Assembly: GCA_030144725.1 (NCBI GenBank)
Contig: JASKMD010000025.1
Span: 6,722,679 to 6,786,678, forward strand
Length of the DNA stretch: 64,000 bases
From: Haematococcus lacustris
Taxonomy: Eukaryota > Chlorophyta > Chlorophyceae > Chlamydomonadales > Haematococcaceae
Reading direction: 5' to 3'
Shown here in pieces: positions 46,401-58,874 of the stretch. A program made the translations under genes and the position numbers. Position 1 is the first letter of the stretch; the number at the start of each line of letters is the position of its first letter. The notes under the pieces were generated by a model. The model saw only the letters and a list, made by a program, of their open reading frames with translations. It did no database searches and was not told the DNA's origin.

Positions 46401-49400
46401 GCAACTATGGGAGGTTTGATGTGCTGCAGGGGTGCAGCTGAAAGGCATAGCTGGGTGCAGAGCTGCCTCTCAGCAAGGCCCCAGCCAGCCTGCAGAGGCG
46501 ACTGCGGCCCCTGGCACTGGCTCGCTGCTCAGCCGCATTCTCATTACCTCGCCGGGCCGGAATGCTGATGCCAACGACGGCGCCGGGTCGGACATCCCAA
46601 TGGTCAGCCGTGGCGGTGTCCTAGTCTTCTGTGGGCTGCAGGTGGGCTCGTGGGCATGCTGGTTAGCAGACAGCCTTGCCTACCAGTCTGCCATGTCAAA
46701 GCAAGGGGAAGCGTGCGTTGTTTGGCAGCTCGGCCAGCTGCAACAGCCTACAATGCCATCAGCTCACACCATTACAGCACTTTGGCCCTCAACCTTGAGC
46801 CTTCATCGCAGTCGAACACACTAAGTGTGGCCCCCTACAAAACAGTGTTTTTTCTGTGTGGTGTACCCATCACATGGCATGCTCATGGCCTACACATGGC
46901 ATACACATCGCACCATTACAGCACCATCAGCAGGCTCGTAATAACAACCACTCTATCATACCTGTTTCCACAGCTGTCTGTGCAGCATGCACCCCATGCA
47001 CAGCCCCAGCCCCAGGCGTTGTTGACTGCAGGTGCGCACTGCCCTGTGTGGCGTATGCCAGAGTGAGCTGACTTTAAAGCGCTGCCGCGTAGCTGGGACG
47101 ACCCGGGTGACCTATGCTGGAGAGGCAGTGGACATTGCACAAGAGCTGGCCAGCAGTGGCCAAGCTGGCATGACTCTCATCCCACAGAAGACCTTCCGCA
47201 TGCTGCCCATAGAACTCATGTCCCATGAGCACATGGTGAGGGGCTGCCAGCCATCAAAACCTTGGGTCGCACTTCACCCAGGTTGTATTAAGTCACACTA
47301 GGTCACTGGAGCACCTGCATTGTACTAAGTCACGCTAAATCACGCCAGGCCACCTAGGTCATACTAGGTCACACCTCTCCCATGTCGTGCTGATTGTGTG
47401 CAGGGACGAGCAACTGTTGTCTTTGGCTGTGATGTCCCAGTCACTGTGCTCTTTCCTGCAGTTCTGCCACTATGGAGAGTACCAGCTGACGTCAGAGCTG
47501 CCAGCCTTGGACGTCTACCTGGCACTGCACAAGCAGCTCATAGGGCGCCTGTCCCTGTACAAGCCGCTCAGCATCAGGCCTTCAGGTAGCAACCTCTGGG
47601 TAGACCTCTGGGTAGGCCTGCGGGAAGATCTCTGAGGAGGCCTAGAATATCGTTGGGTTTGAGACCTTGACGTGGGTTTCGACAACCCTTTGGGTGCTGT
47701 TGCTCCCACCGGTGTGCAAGCACGACACCCTCAGTAGCAGTTATGGCACATGCAAGCCCATCCAAACTCATCTGGCACAGCTGTTGATGGGTGCTCAGCT
47801 GGGTGCTCAACCCAAGTGCTGTGCGTTCCTGTTCATTTGCACCTCTCACCTGCAGGCCTCATGCTGAGCAGCGGCGTCTTGTCAGCCCCAGTCCAGACAG
47901 CAGCCATGGTGTTCACGCATATGGTGGGCGTCCAAGCCCTCCTGGCCTGGAACTATGACCTCACACTGGAGGCGCTCGAAGTGTTTGTGTACCTCGCCCA
48001 GGAAGAGCTGCAATGCCAAGTAAGGGCACGGGGCAGCACCAATGGGGGTGTGTGTGGGGTGCTAAGCAGACAGGCCAGTGAACATGGGTGGTGGGGAGCA
48101 GATGCCTGTGTCATCCTAGCCCCTGCTACCAGATAACCCTAACACACATACGCATGACTGCGTGGGCTAAGACATCTGCTTCATACAAGTGCATGCTAGG
48201 TAGGATGTCCCAGATATCAGATGGCACACACCATCCTTAGATCTCTTCAACTCCATTTACTCTCTCTAGGCTGTCACTTCTGGGCTGTCCTTCCATATAC
48301 TTTAGCCAGGCTTAAGCACCCTGGGTTCGCGCTAAGGGGTGTGGGTGGTGTGCGCTGCCAGGGTGGCTACCTAGTGGAGCACGTGTCTGGCTTCATGCTC
48401 ACTGCATTCTTGAAGCCAGCTGCTGCCATCCTATGGAGCTTAAGGGTGCAAGACGCCATGATGCACGAACCTTGGTGGGTCGGGCCCTCGCTCCTGGTAG
48501 ACGACCTCCTCATCATATTAGAACCACTCCTGCGCCGTCATCATCATCGCCATATGGCATTTGCCTGTCAGCTGCTGACTGCAACACACAACACATACAC
48601 AAAGACGGTTAAGCTAGACCCTGCCTGAGGAAGGTCAGTGGAAGGTCAGTCTATGTGAGCTTGTATGTTTACAGGGCGACGATGCTCAGAGACAGCATTC
48701 TACCTCTCGGGTTACCACCTGGGTCAGCACTTGGGTCAAGGCCATGCCATAGAAGTGCCTTATCAGTCTGTCAGGAGTCTGTCGGGAGTTTGTCAGGAGT
48801 CTGTCAGGAGTGCCCCATCAGCTTGATGCACTTCGTCTGTACTGTGCCTCCATAGTGGGCAGCGACCTTGCCTTCTCACCATGCCTCCCTGGCTGTGCCC
48901 CTCCTTGCAATGCAGGAGTGATGTGCTGCTGTCCCACGAGATGTGTGAGGAGGTGATTGTGGCCCTGGCGCCCCGGGTCGGGCCCCAAGCGCCTGCCCCT
49001 TCTCATCCATCACTCAGGGGGGAGGGGCAGCCCGCACACCACTTGCCCTCACTGGCCTCGCGCCGTGCCTCCCGAGCGCCTGCCTACCACTCCGTGGCCT
49101 CAAGCGGAGCAGAAGGGCAGGCTGAGAGCGTGTTGGTGTTCCGTGGCCCGCGGCTGAAGACTGGCATTGATGTGGGCAACACTCTGTCGGGCCTCAACAC
49201 GGTCACAGGCCGCATGGCGTATCGTGGCAAGGTGGGCAGGCACCAAGGATGCTGCATATCACTCGTGCCCTTCAACACCGCCATGCACTGTGCACCTTTT
49301 GCACATGGCACTTGGAGCCATGCGTGCTTGCTTGCCATGCTGCCCCTGTGTCAGACAATGCAAGTGGCCTAGGCTAACTGGTACGGTGGTGTGAATGACA

Positions 49401-52400
49401 CTGGCGATGACTGCCTCCCTCCACCAATCATCAATCGAGCAGTCCCTCTCTCTGCCTAAGTCGTGCACACAGATGTCCAGATGTTGCAGAGTCTGATCCC
49501 CTTCAGAGTGTCACACCTCACTGTACCTGCACTGGCCTGCCTCCCAGGTCATGAACCGTGCAGCCCGTATCGCCAGCTTGGCCGGCAGCAACCAGGTGCT
49601 TTGCAGCGGGGAGGCCTGGCGCGGTGCCGGCGAGGAGGCGGGCATGGCGTCGCACATGCAGAGCCTGGTGCAAGGCCAGGCCCTACTGGCACGCACACAC
49701 TCAACCTCAGCACGCTCGATGCAGCCGCAGCCGCGCCAGGTCTCACCCCTGGGGCGCGGGCAATCAGAGCCGCCAGCCTTGCAGCTGGCGCACACCCAGT
49801 CAGGCCTGCGGCTGTCCAGCCGGCGCATCACCGCTGCCGACTCCGACAGCTCGTCAGTCCCAGCATTACTGCCTAGATCAAACGCAGAGGTGAGAGCCAG
49901 ACGCTGAGTCGTGAGTGGCTTTTCACTTTGTGCTGCCGTGCAGGGTTTGCAGGGTCAAGGGAGGGGGTCTGGGGTCCAGGGACCGGAGGGGGGAGTCAGC
50001 AGGGGTGGGTGGGTCAGGACCAAAGCTGTACAAGGCAATGTTTGGAGGGGAGGTCCAGGCACCACAGCCAGGCACCACAACAGCTGCCAGGGGGCACAGC
50101 TTGCTTGCGGGTTGCATATGTTACATATCATTTGTGAGCCTTCAAATCCATGGCCAACATGCATTTGATAAACACCAGTCAGTAGCAGGAGATGTTGTTG
50201 GCACTTAGAGCAGCAGGATCCAGTGCGGTGCAACTGCTTTGTGCGCAGAGCACGAAAACACGAGTCAGTCGGGAGCAGCAGCAGCAGCCAACTCGCCATT
50301 CTCGAGTCAGTCATCAGCGGCCTAAAGTGGGGTTTGAAGAGCAGCAGCAAGCAAGCACGATGCCAAAGCCTCCCTTAGAATCCTTTGACTTGTCCCTGGT
50401 GCTGCCGCCCCCCATTGCCCACAAAGAGCTGGCCTCTCAGGCGTCCCTCGCTTTCTGGCAGGCATCCGGCACAGCACCGCCCAGCCCCCAGCGCCAGGGC
50501 GGTGTAGCAGCACGGCAGCTTCAACACGATCCTCTAAGAGACCCAGCCACGCTGCCTCCATCAGCTGCAATGCATGGGCCTGCTGTTGACACTGCCTCGG
50601 CTGCTGCTGCTGCTCTGAAGCAGCTGCTCTTGCTGCCTGCCAGTGCCACGTCTACGGAGTCAGTGGTGCTGAATGTAGAGTCTCACCTTTTGCGCTCTGC
50701 ACCACGACACTCATCTTCACAAAAGTCACGTGAGGAGCTGGGAGGTAATGGGCCATGCCTCTCCCCACAAGGTCAAGAGCACCTGCTCAGCAGCCAGTTT
50801 GACTTGCAGCTGCAGCCCAGCTCTTCACACCTCAGCTCACCCCAGCCACTAACCATCTCCACGGAAGAAGAGGAGAGCATGGAGCAGCATCGGCAGCGCC
50901 GCCGCCATGCAGCCTTGGCCCACAGAGCGTCCGTGCACTTTACAATTGGAGCTACAAACCTTGCATGCCAGCAGCCGGCTGGAGGTAGCAGCCCTACTCA
51001 CACCACGCAGCCCCAGCCCACGCACCCCTTGGCGGCCGGCTCAGACCTCACGTTGCCAGAAGCAGGCAGGCCAGGGTCCAGGGGTCCCACCCTGAGGCAG
51101 TCCATGTCGGGGGGAGGAGGGCAGGCAGGGGTGCGGGAGGAGGGGCAGCGCCCTGTCGCGCCCACCCGGCGGCTAAGGCTGGACAAGCATGTGGTTGGCA
51201 CCAGCCTGGGTATGTTCCAGCTTAAGGGCATTGTGGAGCGGCTGGAGGTCTTCCATTGCACGTGAGTGGTGGAGGTGCCGCCAATGTTGGCCATGAGCGT
51301 CATCTCTCACCTCTACTGCTGTGGCCATCACCTGCGCTACCTTCGTCACAATGTCAGCAAGAGTAGCAGCAGCAGCAGCAGCATGAATAGCAGCAGTAGC
51401 AACGGCATGAGTAGCAGTAGCAGCAGCATGAGTAGTAGTAGTAGCAGCAGCAGCAGCAGCATGGGTAGTAGTAGCAGCAGCAGCAGCATGGGTAGTAGTA
51501 GCAGCAGCAGCAGCAGCAGCATGGGTGGTAGTAGCTGTAGCAAGAAACACATTGCACAGTGGTGATGTGCATGTCGAGTGCAGACTAATCCAGAAGCCTG
51601 ATCAGGAGGCAGCAGCGACCGCCGGCCTTGCCCATAGGGCCCAACCAGGCACCCCACGCATCAGGCGTGCCAGCATCATGCACTCCAGCCCCCAAGGACC
51701 GAGCATGGAGTCAGGCATGAGTGCAAGCAAGGTGAGTAAGTCATGGCTGTTGCCTCCCTTATTGCTGGCCCTCCCCTTCATCTCTCTTACCGCTGTCTCT
51801 CGCCATTTTCTGTCAGCACATCAGGTTATGAGCCTGCTGCTCCCATTTGGACCTGTTTGTACGCCTCTGGGGTAGCTGGTGCCTGGCGGCTGCTTGCATG
51901 CACCCCATCTCCTACCAGCCATGTCCCTTCTCTGCTGCCTCAGCCCTTCCCATGTTTATCTGTAATGATTTTTTTACTCCTTATCATCTCGAAATCTATA
52001 AATCACGAATTATGCACCTTTTGAGGGCAGCTGATGCCTTGGCAGTCGCTCGCATGCACCCTACAGCTATTTAGCATTGGCCAGCTGCCCTGCCTTCACT
52101 AAATGGCTCCATATTGTTCACTGCAGTGAACAAGGGATGAATCCAGATTGCTAGTCATCACCCCGTCCCAGGTGTGGCTCGCTATGTCAACTTCTATGTA
52201 CATTTCCACGTCAATTTCTGTGCCGCCTATGAGCTGATACTGCTATATGGCAGGGTACAACACCTATTGTGGTATCCTGCAAGCACTGTGCTGAGCTGCG
52301 CATTGTGCGGGATCTTCCTGCTCCCTGTAGGGTCAAGAGTCACGTGCGTCCAGCACCCACCAGGGCTTCATGATGAGCTCGGACCTTACCTCCCTGATGA

Positions 52401-52696
52401 GCTCGGTGCGACCCAGCACAACCCACCCAGCTCCCTCCATCCCGCCCAGCCCTAGCAGGGCTGTGCTTGGCACCCATCCAAGCACATCCTCCACTTTCCA
52501 GAACCATATCTTTTTAAGCCACCCAGCGCCACCGAACAGCCCACGCATGCCTCATGCAGCAGCAGCTTCTCAGTCGCATGTGCAAAGAGAGCTCCAGATG
52601 CTGACTCCCGCGGAAGCACTCCTCATAGCCCAAGGAGGATGGGGCCCGCAAGAGCAGTTAGCAGTAGAGCAGCAGCCCTCTGTCACAGCAGCGTAG
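40402..52696 (+). CDS. receptor-type class III adenylate/guanylate cyclase-like protein, 21 exons
   Basis: Exons: 40402-40553, 40633-40702, 40799-41199, 41600-41751, 42104-42248, 42504-43039, 43519-43868, 44166-44378, 44649-44756, 45278-45432, 45759-45964, 46451-46641, 47032-47235, 47462-47585, 47856-48019, 48362-48474, 48916-49231, 49548-49889, 50249-51261, 51584-51731, 52331-52696; phases join, about 1,822 residues. The ATG has an in-frame TAG two codons upstream and begins a signal peptide (IGAVILASFLPCFSA). Residues to about 605 form the extracellular solute-binding-like domain typical of algal cyclases (NGDGQPDFPFC). A transmembrane helix follows near 625 (LASGLALILLLWLLKML). Two cyclase-like regions come next: PDTTLLCVHVENYDRLLSALPS...VSGGDLGSLVAF...RVTYAGEAVDIAQELAS, then MVFTHMVGVQALLAWN...GGYLVEHVSGFMLTAF...GIDVGN and VMNRAARIASLAGSNQVL. 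The usual metal-binding Asp of the VTDIQ-type motif is absent. A Ser/Pro/Gln-rich tail follows. Confidence 0.82.
41860..41935. repeat. duplicated fragment of methyltransferase exon 8 region in a cyclase intron
   Basis: The sequence around GCACGCTGCCGGGTC...GAGACAC...GCGCACTC...TGCAGG...GAGGTCAA matches 33,728-33,800 closely, including the antisense of the 48-bp methyltransferase exon 8 and its acceptor. It sits between cyclase exons 4 and 5 and encodes nothing in the cyclase frame. Confidence 0.6.
46134..46250. repeat. tandem duplication of a 70-bp AT-rich unit
   Basis: CGTCACCAAATTGTA...TTGTTTGAGCATG(G/A)GATTTGGGT occurs twice in tandem in the cyclase intron between exons 11 and 12. It abuts the duplicated exon fragment at 46,280. 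Confidence 0.6.
46280..46375 (+). pseudogene. partial duplicate of cyclase exon 15 in an upstream intron
   Basis: The stretch from GCGTCCAAGCCCTCCTGGCC to AGGAAGAGCTGCAA repeats the coding part of exon 15 (47,937-48,018, GVQALLAWNYDLTLE...YLAQEELQ). It is interrupted by about ten altered bases (TCTCACACTATAAGTA), and no splice sites are retained. It lies between exons 11 and 12 and is not part of the model. Confidence 0.7.
48535..48582 (-). repeat. dispersed short repeat, reverse copy
   Basis: Contains ATCATCATCGCCATATGGCA followed by TTTGCCTGTCAGC, the reverse complement of the 3,095 and 7,318 copies. Located in a cyclase intron. Confidence 0.5.
51361..51530. repeat. AGC/AGT trinucleotide-rich tract
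   Basis: Interrupted (AGC)n and (AGT)n runs with periodic ATG, in the intron between cyclase exons 19 and 20. They give spurious Ser-rich frames. Confidence 0.85.
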
Positions 52697-53806
52697 GCAT
52701 ACCATACACAAGCATCACTACTGCTTCAAGGTCAGGTAGCTGTTGGGGCTGGCTACTGCATTGACCAAGGTTGTAGTGTGAATGGTGAGCCAGAGCTGCA
52801 CTGAATCCCGGCAAACCCCAGCAGGAGGAGGCTGCAGTCAGACCACAAGCTGCAGACATCTGCACTGTCACAGCTCTGGGCACCGGCTCCTCTGGCTGCA
52901 CAGACAGTCACGGCTGCACAGGCAGGCAAGAGCGGAGGGGTGCAAGGGTGGTACGTTGGGCCCCTCAGCGTGAAGTATCTTCAGCGACGACCTGCACTGT
53001 GTGACGGTGGCGTATGCCACACACTACACTGATCCTGCAGCGGACAACTGACAACCTACAGAGCTGTCTCACATGGCTCAAGGCACACTGACAGGGACCC
53101 TCCCCTGATCTCTCACCGGAACATCATTGACCACAGGATAGATCAGACAGGGACCACTCCCCTATCCAACATGTTGTCGAGGGTGTCCCAGAGCAGTTCA
53201 CGTAGCACGGCTGGTGGCCACGTCGAGGCAGTGCCAGCAGGAGGGCCTGACCGTAGCGCCTCTTGCTGTGCATGTTCACAGTGCAACTGGATGGATGCTT
53301 CACATCAGCACGGGCTGTCTGGGCACACGTCAGTGCATGGTACTGCTGTGTCTGTGCGGTTTTGCCGGTGTAGGGGCGGGGGTCGTGATGGATGAATCAT
53401 CGGCTTGCATGTTTCCAGTTCGTTCACACTGCACTGTATCAGATGCCTTGCAGTGCCTCCCTCATCTCTGCTTTCCCCTGAACCTAGGCACAATGTTGAT
53501 TGTTTTTCGAGATGCTGGGCGTTGGAAAATCAGAGACTATCAAACTGCATCTAGAGAACAGACAATGTTAACTCATTTCGTTACGTTGGTGTGCATGTAA
53601 ACACATCATCATGGGCAATGACCACGATTGGACGCTATGGTTCACATCGCCCCAGCATGCCCTGCTCCGCAGATGTCCAGACCACATGCACCGATTCCTA
53701 TCGTCACACGCATTCACACACACAGAACGGGCGAGAACATCAACGCGGCGGCGGTTGCTACGATACCGCGATAGCTGTAATCTCCGTTCACTCTCATACT
53801 TGAAAA
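52697..53806. other. intergenic between cyclase and epimerase genes
   Basis: Contains the cyclase 3' UTR with a TGTAA at 53596-53600 and the epimerase promoter. No exon or known RNA was recognised. Composition becomes noticeably AT-richer from about 53,400. Confidence 0.5.
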
Positions 53807-55233
53807 ATGGCACTACAGCATCGGGTCGTCTCAGGGCGCGTCTTGCCGAGGTGACAAGCTTGGCTAGAGGTAAATCTTGCTCACATCACGGAGCCACTAA
53901 TCGCACACGGATCGCAGGGCTGCACGACCAACTCTAGCCCGGCGCTCGTTTGTCGCTCGAGCCAGTGCTGTGGACGCACTCAACCAGAAGCTGGGTGGGT
54001 ATCTATCATGAGTTGGTCGTGCAAAAGCTGCCACCCCTGTGATGCCTTGGCACATTCAGCAGCGGCAACGATCCGTGGCATTCTCCCTGCCAATGTGCAC
54101 CCTTGACCTGACGACCTCGAGTGTCCGCGTGGGTAACGGCCGTGCACTTCAAGCCTCTCTCAATCCCCATCCTCACGGCTGGAAGGAGTACTGGCAAAGT
54201 GTGTCAGTGCTCCAGCTTGGTGTGGGTGAGGCACCTGCGTCTGGTACAGGGCTTGAGGCCCACAGCTGCAGCAGTGGCTGAGATCGCTGGCGCAGCTGAC
54301 AGCGTGGCCCAGCGTTCTGCTCAGCAGTGATGAAGATGGTCTTAGCGTCAGCCTGGTGCAGCTGCTGGGGCAGTGCGTGCTCCCCTGCTGCAGGCATCAA
54401 GGGCTCTGTGGAGGTGGTGACAGGCACTGCAGGCAGCCCTAAGGTGGTGTTGACGCACCACTGTGGCTCCAGCGCAGAGGTGAGGGAAACCTGGGCTGCC
54501 GCTTGAACTGCCCCTCACTCAGGCTTACCTGTGCACCACCACCAACCGCTCACTTGTGGGGCGACCTGGCCAGCTGTGGGACGGCTTGGCCAGCTTGAAT
54601 GCGGCCCAGCCGCTGATCGCTGCCCTTGGTCAGGGCCCAATCTGAGGTGTGGTGTCCGCTTGCACGGCTTGCATGGCAGGTGTACTTGTTTGGCGCATGC
54701 GTTACGTCATGGAAGCAGGTGTGAGCTGGAGGGGGTGGGCCTGCTGCTCCAGGCGTGCAGGGATCAGGGGACAGGAAGGACGCAGGAAAGACACGGAAAG
54801 GGCACAGTGAAAGCTGACTGCCCAGATGATCCTGATGGGATGATCACAGTCATCAGGTGGTGGAAGCACCAGGCAGCTGGTGGCCAGTCTGGCCTGCCCA
54901 CCACCCTCAGCCCAGCAAAGCTCAACAGCAGCAGGCGGCTGCTGTCAGGGCATGGTTAGGTCAGCATCAAGCAGCGCTGCCCAGCTGCTGCTTACACCAG
55001 CCTGATTGTCTCATCAGGCAATAGCACAGCCCAGGCCGCACTCAGCTCACTGTGCCTGGGTGCGCCTAAGCAGGCAATGCCCAGGCCAGACCCAGCGCCC
55101 TGGGGCGCCTCACAAGCTCAGGTGCACTAGCCTATCACCACTATTCATGGGCTCTTGTCAGGCAGTTGGCACTGTGCACGATGCACTGTACCAGGCGGTG
55201 AGAGCAGACAACTCAGGCAAGCCTCTCCCACTA

Positions 55234-55268
<35 letters not shown>

Positions 55269-55730
55269 TCCAGGCTCCTATGGCAGAGATCTGGAGTCAC
55301 ACCTACCACCGTAGTGTGATGCTTGGCAGGGATGCTTCCAGCCAACCCCATGTGCCATGCAAGGCTGCAGTGTATTACGGTGAATACGAAGCAGCCAGGC
55401 TTCTGGGCGTGGACCACACCGACAGCCTGGGACGGTGCTATCAACGAATGCATTCAAACGCTGCCAATGCTTCTCATGCAACTGCCCCCCATGCGCTCTT
55501 GCCCTCACCCATACACAACCATCATCACACCATGGCAGTCACTTGCCAGCGTTGCTGCCAAACACTGCTGCCTCACACCCTTGCTTAATGCTACTCGCAC
55601 GTGGCCACAGCCCAGCGGCGACGAGGTGCTGTACGTCAGGCCTGATGCTGTGTTTGACAAGAGCAAGCCCATCTCCGGAGGCATCCCTCACTGCTTCCCT
55701 CAAGTAGGTCATAGCTGCTCCCCCTCCTTC

Positions 55731-55819
<89 letters not shown>

Positions 55820-58800
55820 CCGCCTGCCCTCCTTCCTGCTGCTGCTGCTGCTCCCCCTGCCTCGCCTGCCCTCCTCCCTGCTGCTGCTGCTGCTGCTGCT
55901 GCTACCCTCTGCTGCTACCCTCTCCTGCTGATACCCTCTCCTGCTGCCCCTCCTGCCCTCCCGTCCCCCTCCTGCTCCGCCCACGACTGGATAAGGTGTG
56001 GGGCTTAGGTGTGCAGCCCCTGCATGGGGTGCGATCTGCATGCAGTTCGGCCCGGGGCCCATGCAGCAGCATGGCTTTGCCCGCAACCTGGACTGGGAGC
56101 TCACCTCCACCTCGGCCAACCCTAACCCTGACGAGCCAGAGCCCACAGTGCGGCTGACCCTGACAGCGGCTGACACCCCACCCCACCCCACCCCACCCCA
56201 CCCCACCCCACCCCACCCCACCCCACCCCACCCCACCCCACCCCACCCCACCCCACCCCACCCCACCCCACCCCACCCCACCCCACCCCACCCCACCCCA
56301 CCCCACCCCACCCCACCCCACCCCACCCCACCCCACCCCACCCCACCCCACCCCACCCCACCCCCACCCCCCATCCCACCCCTGGCCCCTGCCCTTCCCA
56401 CACACCATCGTTGACCCCGCCTTCCCCATCACACCCCATCCTCACCCATTGCGCGTGGCAGCCACCACACAGCCCCCTCCCCACCTTTGCAGATGCCACA
56501 CACACCTCCACCCCCAACCCCATGCGCATCGCATTGCCCCCTTGCAAGCAAGCACACCGCGCATCATCCCCTGCTTGCCTGTTGCTGACTCTAGGTGGAG
56601 CTGATGCTGACTGAGAATGAGTACACGCAGAAGATGTTCCCCTTCAAGTTCAAGGCCGTGTACACTGCAAGTAGACCCCTCCTCCTCCCCACCCCCTCCC
56701 CCTCTTCCTCCCCCTCCTCCTCCCCCTCGCCCTCCCCCTCACCCCATTTGAGCAGGCATGGCACAGGCTGCGGTTGCAAGTTGCATGCCCCTCACCTTTG
56801 TTGCCACACCATCACCATCACCATCACCACCCTTGTCGTCCTCACATGGCCAGTATAGGCATGTGGCCCAGTTTGATACCTCCGGCGTTGCTGCTGGTCA
56901 CGATGCTGCAGCCCGCACCCGCAGCAGGGCTTAGCCGCAGCACTGCTGCTGCTGTGTGCTGCTGGCCTGCAGGTAGCGCTGCAAGGGGAGGCACTGCGCA
57001 CCCAGCTGCGGGTCATCAACACCGACAGCCAGGCATTTGAGTTCACCGCTGCCCTGCACTCTTACATTGAGGTGCTGCACATTGGGCAGGCCAAGGTCAG
57101 AGGCCTGAAGGGTGAGTGGAGGGACACAGCCTGGCTGCCGGCTGCTGATGCTGATGCTGATGCTGCTGCTGGTGGCAGTGTAACATGCTGCTGTTCCCTG
57201 CTGATGCTGCCGATGCTGATGCTCCTGCCTGGTGCTTAGGGTCTTGGCCAGGGTAAGGGGCAGCACCACAGAGAGAGGGCGACTGGGGCAAAGGGAGAGA
57301 GGGGGGAGTTCACCGCACATGCCCTTGTCCAGGCCAAGGGTGAGCGCTATGTCCCTGTTGACTATGCATGGTCTAAACAGGAGCCACCCACCCTCTGTGG
57401 TCTAAACAGGAGCCACCCACCTCTTGTGCCCCTGGCTGCCTGACTCCAGGGCTGACCTACCTGGATAAGAGCAAGGACCCCAAGAACCCAGAGACCAAGC
57501 AGGAGGAGCGTAGCGAGATCAGCTTCACAGACTACACCGACTGCGTCTACCTGAACGCCCCTAGCCACGTGGAACTGGTGGGTGCCTCCACTGCCTGCCC
57601 TGAGCCACCAGGTCCAGTGTCCATGTCCCACCTGCCTGCATGGCCCCTTGCCTTGGGTGGTGACAGGGCTCAGGTGGACAGGTGCTCGGGTGGGCAGGGC
57701 CAGACAAGGCCACCTGGGCTGAGCAGCTCCGCAGCCACCGGCCGGCACCTGGCCTGGCTCGGGGGCTCAGGGGCTCACCCCACCTCCACCTCCACCTCCA
57801 CCCCAGGGCCAGACAAGGCCACCTGGGCTGAGCAGCCACTGGCCTGGCTCAGGGGCCCACCTCCACCTCCCAAGCCTCTTGTGCTGATGCAGTCGTTGAT
57901 GGCAGGTGTCACACATCCAGAGTGACTTGTCCACATCCATCGTAGTGGCCAGCTTTTTTGTGTTCAAGCGTTTTGTGGTGGGAGGTTATATCAATGGTTG
58001 ATATGCTGCTGCTGGTTGTGGTTGTGGTGGTGGTGGGTGTGGTGATGCTGCCGTGCCTGCGCTGCTGCGCCAGGATGTGGGCACTGGTGCCGCCGTGGCC
58101 ATTGACAGCAGCGGCTGGGAGGACACTGTGGTGTGGAACCCGCACCTGACTATGAAGGTGAGCGGGCGGCGGCCCTGACCTGCTGGCCTCTCATCGTTAG
58201 GGATGTGGGTGTGGCTGAGGCCAGCTGAGGGCAGCTGAGGCCAGCGGAGGGCAGTGGAGGGCAGCTGAGGGCAGTGGAGGGCAGCTGAGGGGTGCTGTGG
58301 ACGACAAGACGACAAGTGGAAAGGTGCAGCGATGAGCTGGGCCACCAACTGGTGCTGCAGGCCTCACCCTTAGCCCTGCCTCAACCCCACGTTCCCCTTG
58401 GCCCTGGACTGACACTGACTAACCCTTGGCTGTACATCCCAGTGCGGCTGCTACAATTGCCTGAGGGTTGCTGGTGTGAGAGTGAAGCAACAGTGAATGC
58501 AGCTACAAGCCTGCAGTGTGCCCTGCGCCCCGTGTTGTGCTCCTCTCCTCTCCTCTCCTCCCCCCTCCACCTCCCCTGCTTAGCCTTCGCGGCAGCTTCT
58601 CTACTCAGGCTGCCCGTGCCGCAAGAACCCAGTGCCGCAGCTGCAGTCGAACCCACACCTCCACCGCGCCCTCCGCCTTTGCGTTTCCTTTCGCCCACTT
58701 CCTCGCATGCTGCTCCCAACACCATGCGTTGTGCTCGCGCTTCAACAGGACTGCTACGAGCGCTTTGCGTGCGTGGAAAACGCTAAGTTTGGAAGCCCCG

Positions 58801-58874
58801 TCAAGCTTGGCGCTGGGGAGAGCTGGGAGGCATCCGCGGTGTTCTCAGTCCTCGACCTCTCTACACGCGGGTAG
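53807..58874 (+). CDS. plastid-targeted glucose-6-phosphate 1-epimerase-like protein, 11 exons
   Basis: Aldose-1-epimerase fold enzyme of the YeaD/plant type, interconverting alpha and beta anomers of hexose 6-phosphate. Exons: 53807-53850, 53918-53994, 54394-54479, 54680-54718, 55611-55703, 56046-56147, 56595-56666, 56973-57111, 57450-57577, 58074-58157, 58749-58874; every phase joins, 329 residues, the normal family length. The N-terminus is a textbook algal transit peptide (RRSFVARASAVDAL). Motifs follow: PKVVLTHHCGSSAE, VYLFGACVTSWK, DEVLYVRPDAVFDKSKPISG then GIPHCFPQFGPG, MQQHGFARNLDWE, FTAALHSYIEV, VRGLKGLTYLDK, AIDSSGWEDTVVWNPH, and CVENAKFGSPV. Intron 7 uses a GC donor (ACT|GCAAGT). 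A TGTAA follows at 58978-58982. Catalysis is inferred from family. Confidence 0.93.
55237..55268. repeat. (GGCA)n microsatellite
   Basis: Eight GGCA units in the large intron between epimerase exons 4 and 5. Confidence 0.9.
55734..55818. repeat. (CTG)n microsatellite
   Basis: About 27 CTG units directly after epimerase exon 5, with shorter CTG runs up to 55,930. Intronic, so not translated. Confidence 0.95.
56174..56361. repeat. (CCCCA)n pentanucleotide array
   Basis: About 37 units in the intron that begins 26 bp earlier, after epimerase exon 6. The sense strand is C-rich. Confidence 0.98.
56805..56905 (-). repeat. diverged dispersed repeat with CAT-rich tail
   Basis: (CATCAC)n followed by CACATGGCCAGTATAGGCATGT and GATACCTCCGGCGTTGCTGC. 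It resembles 16,550-16,620 and is probably the reverse orientation of the short dispersed repeat. Confidence 0.4.

Noticed and set aside
55902..56547. Gly/Trp-rich minus-strand frames
   Set aside because: Created by the (CCCCA)n array within the epimerase intron.
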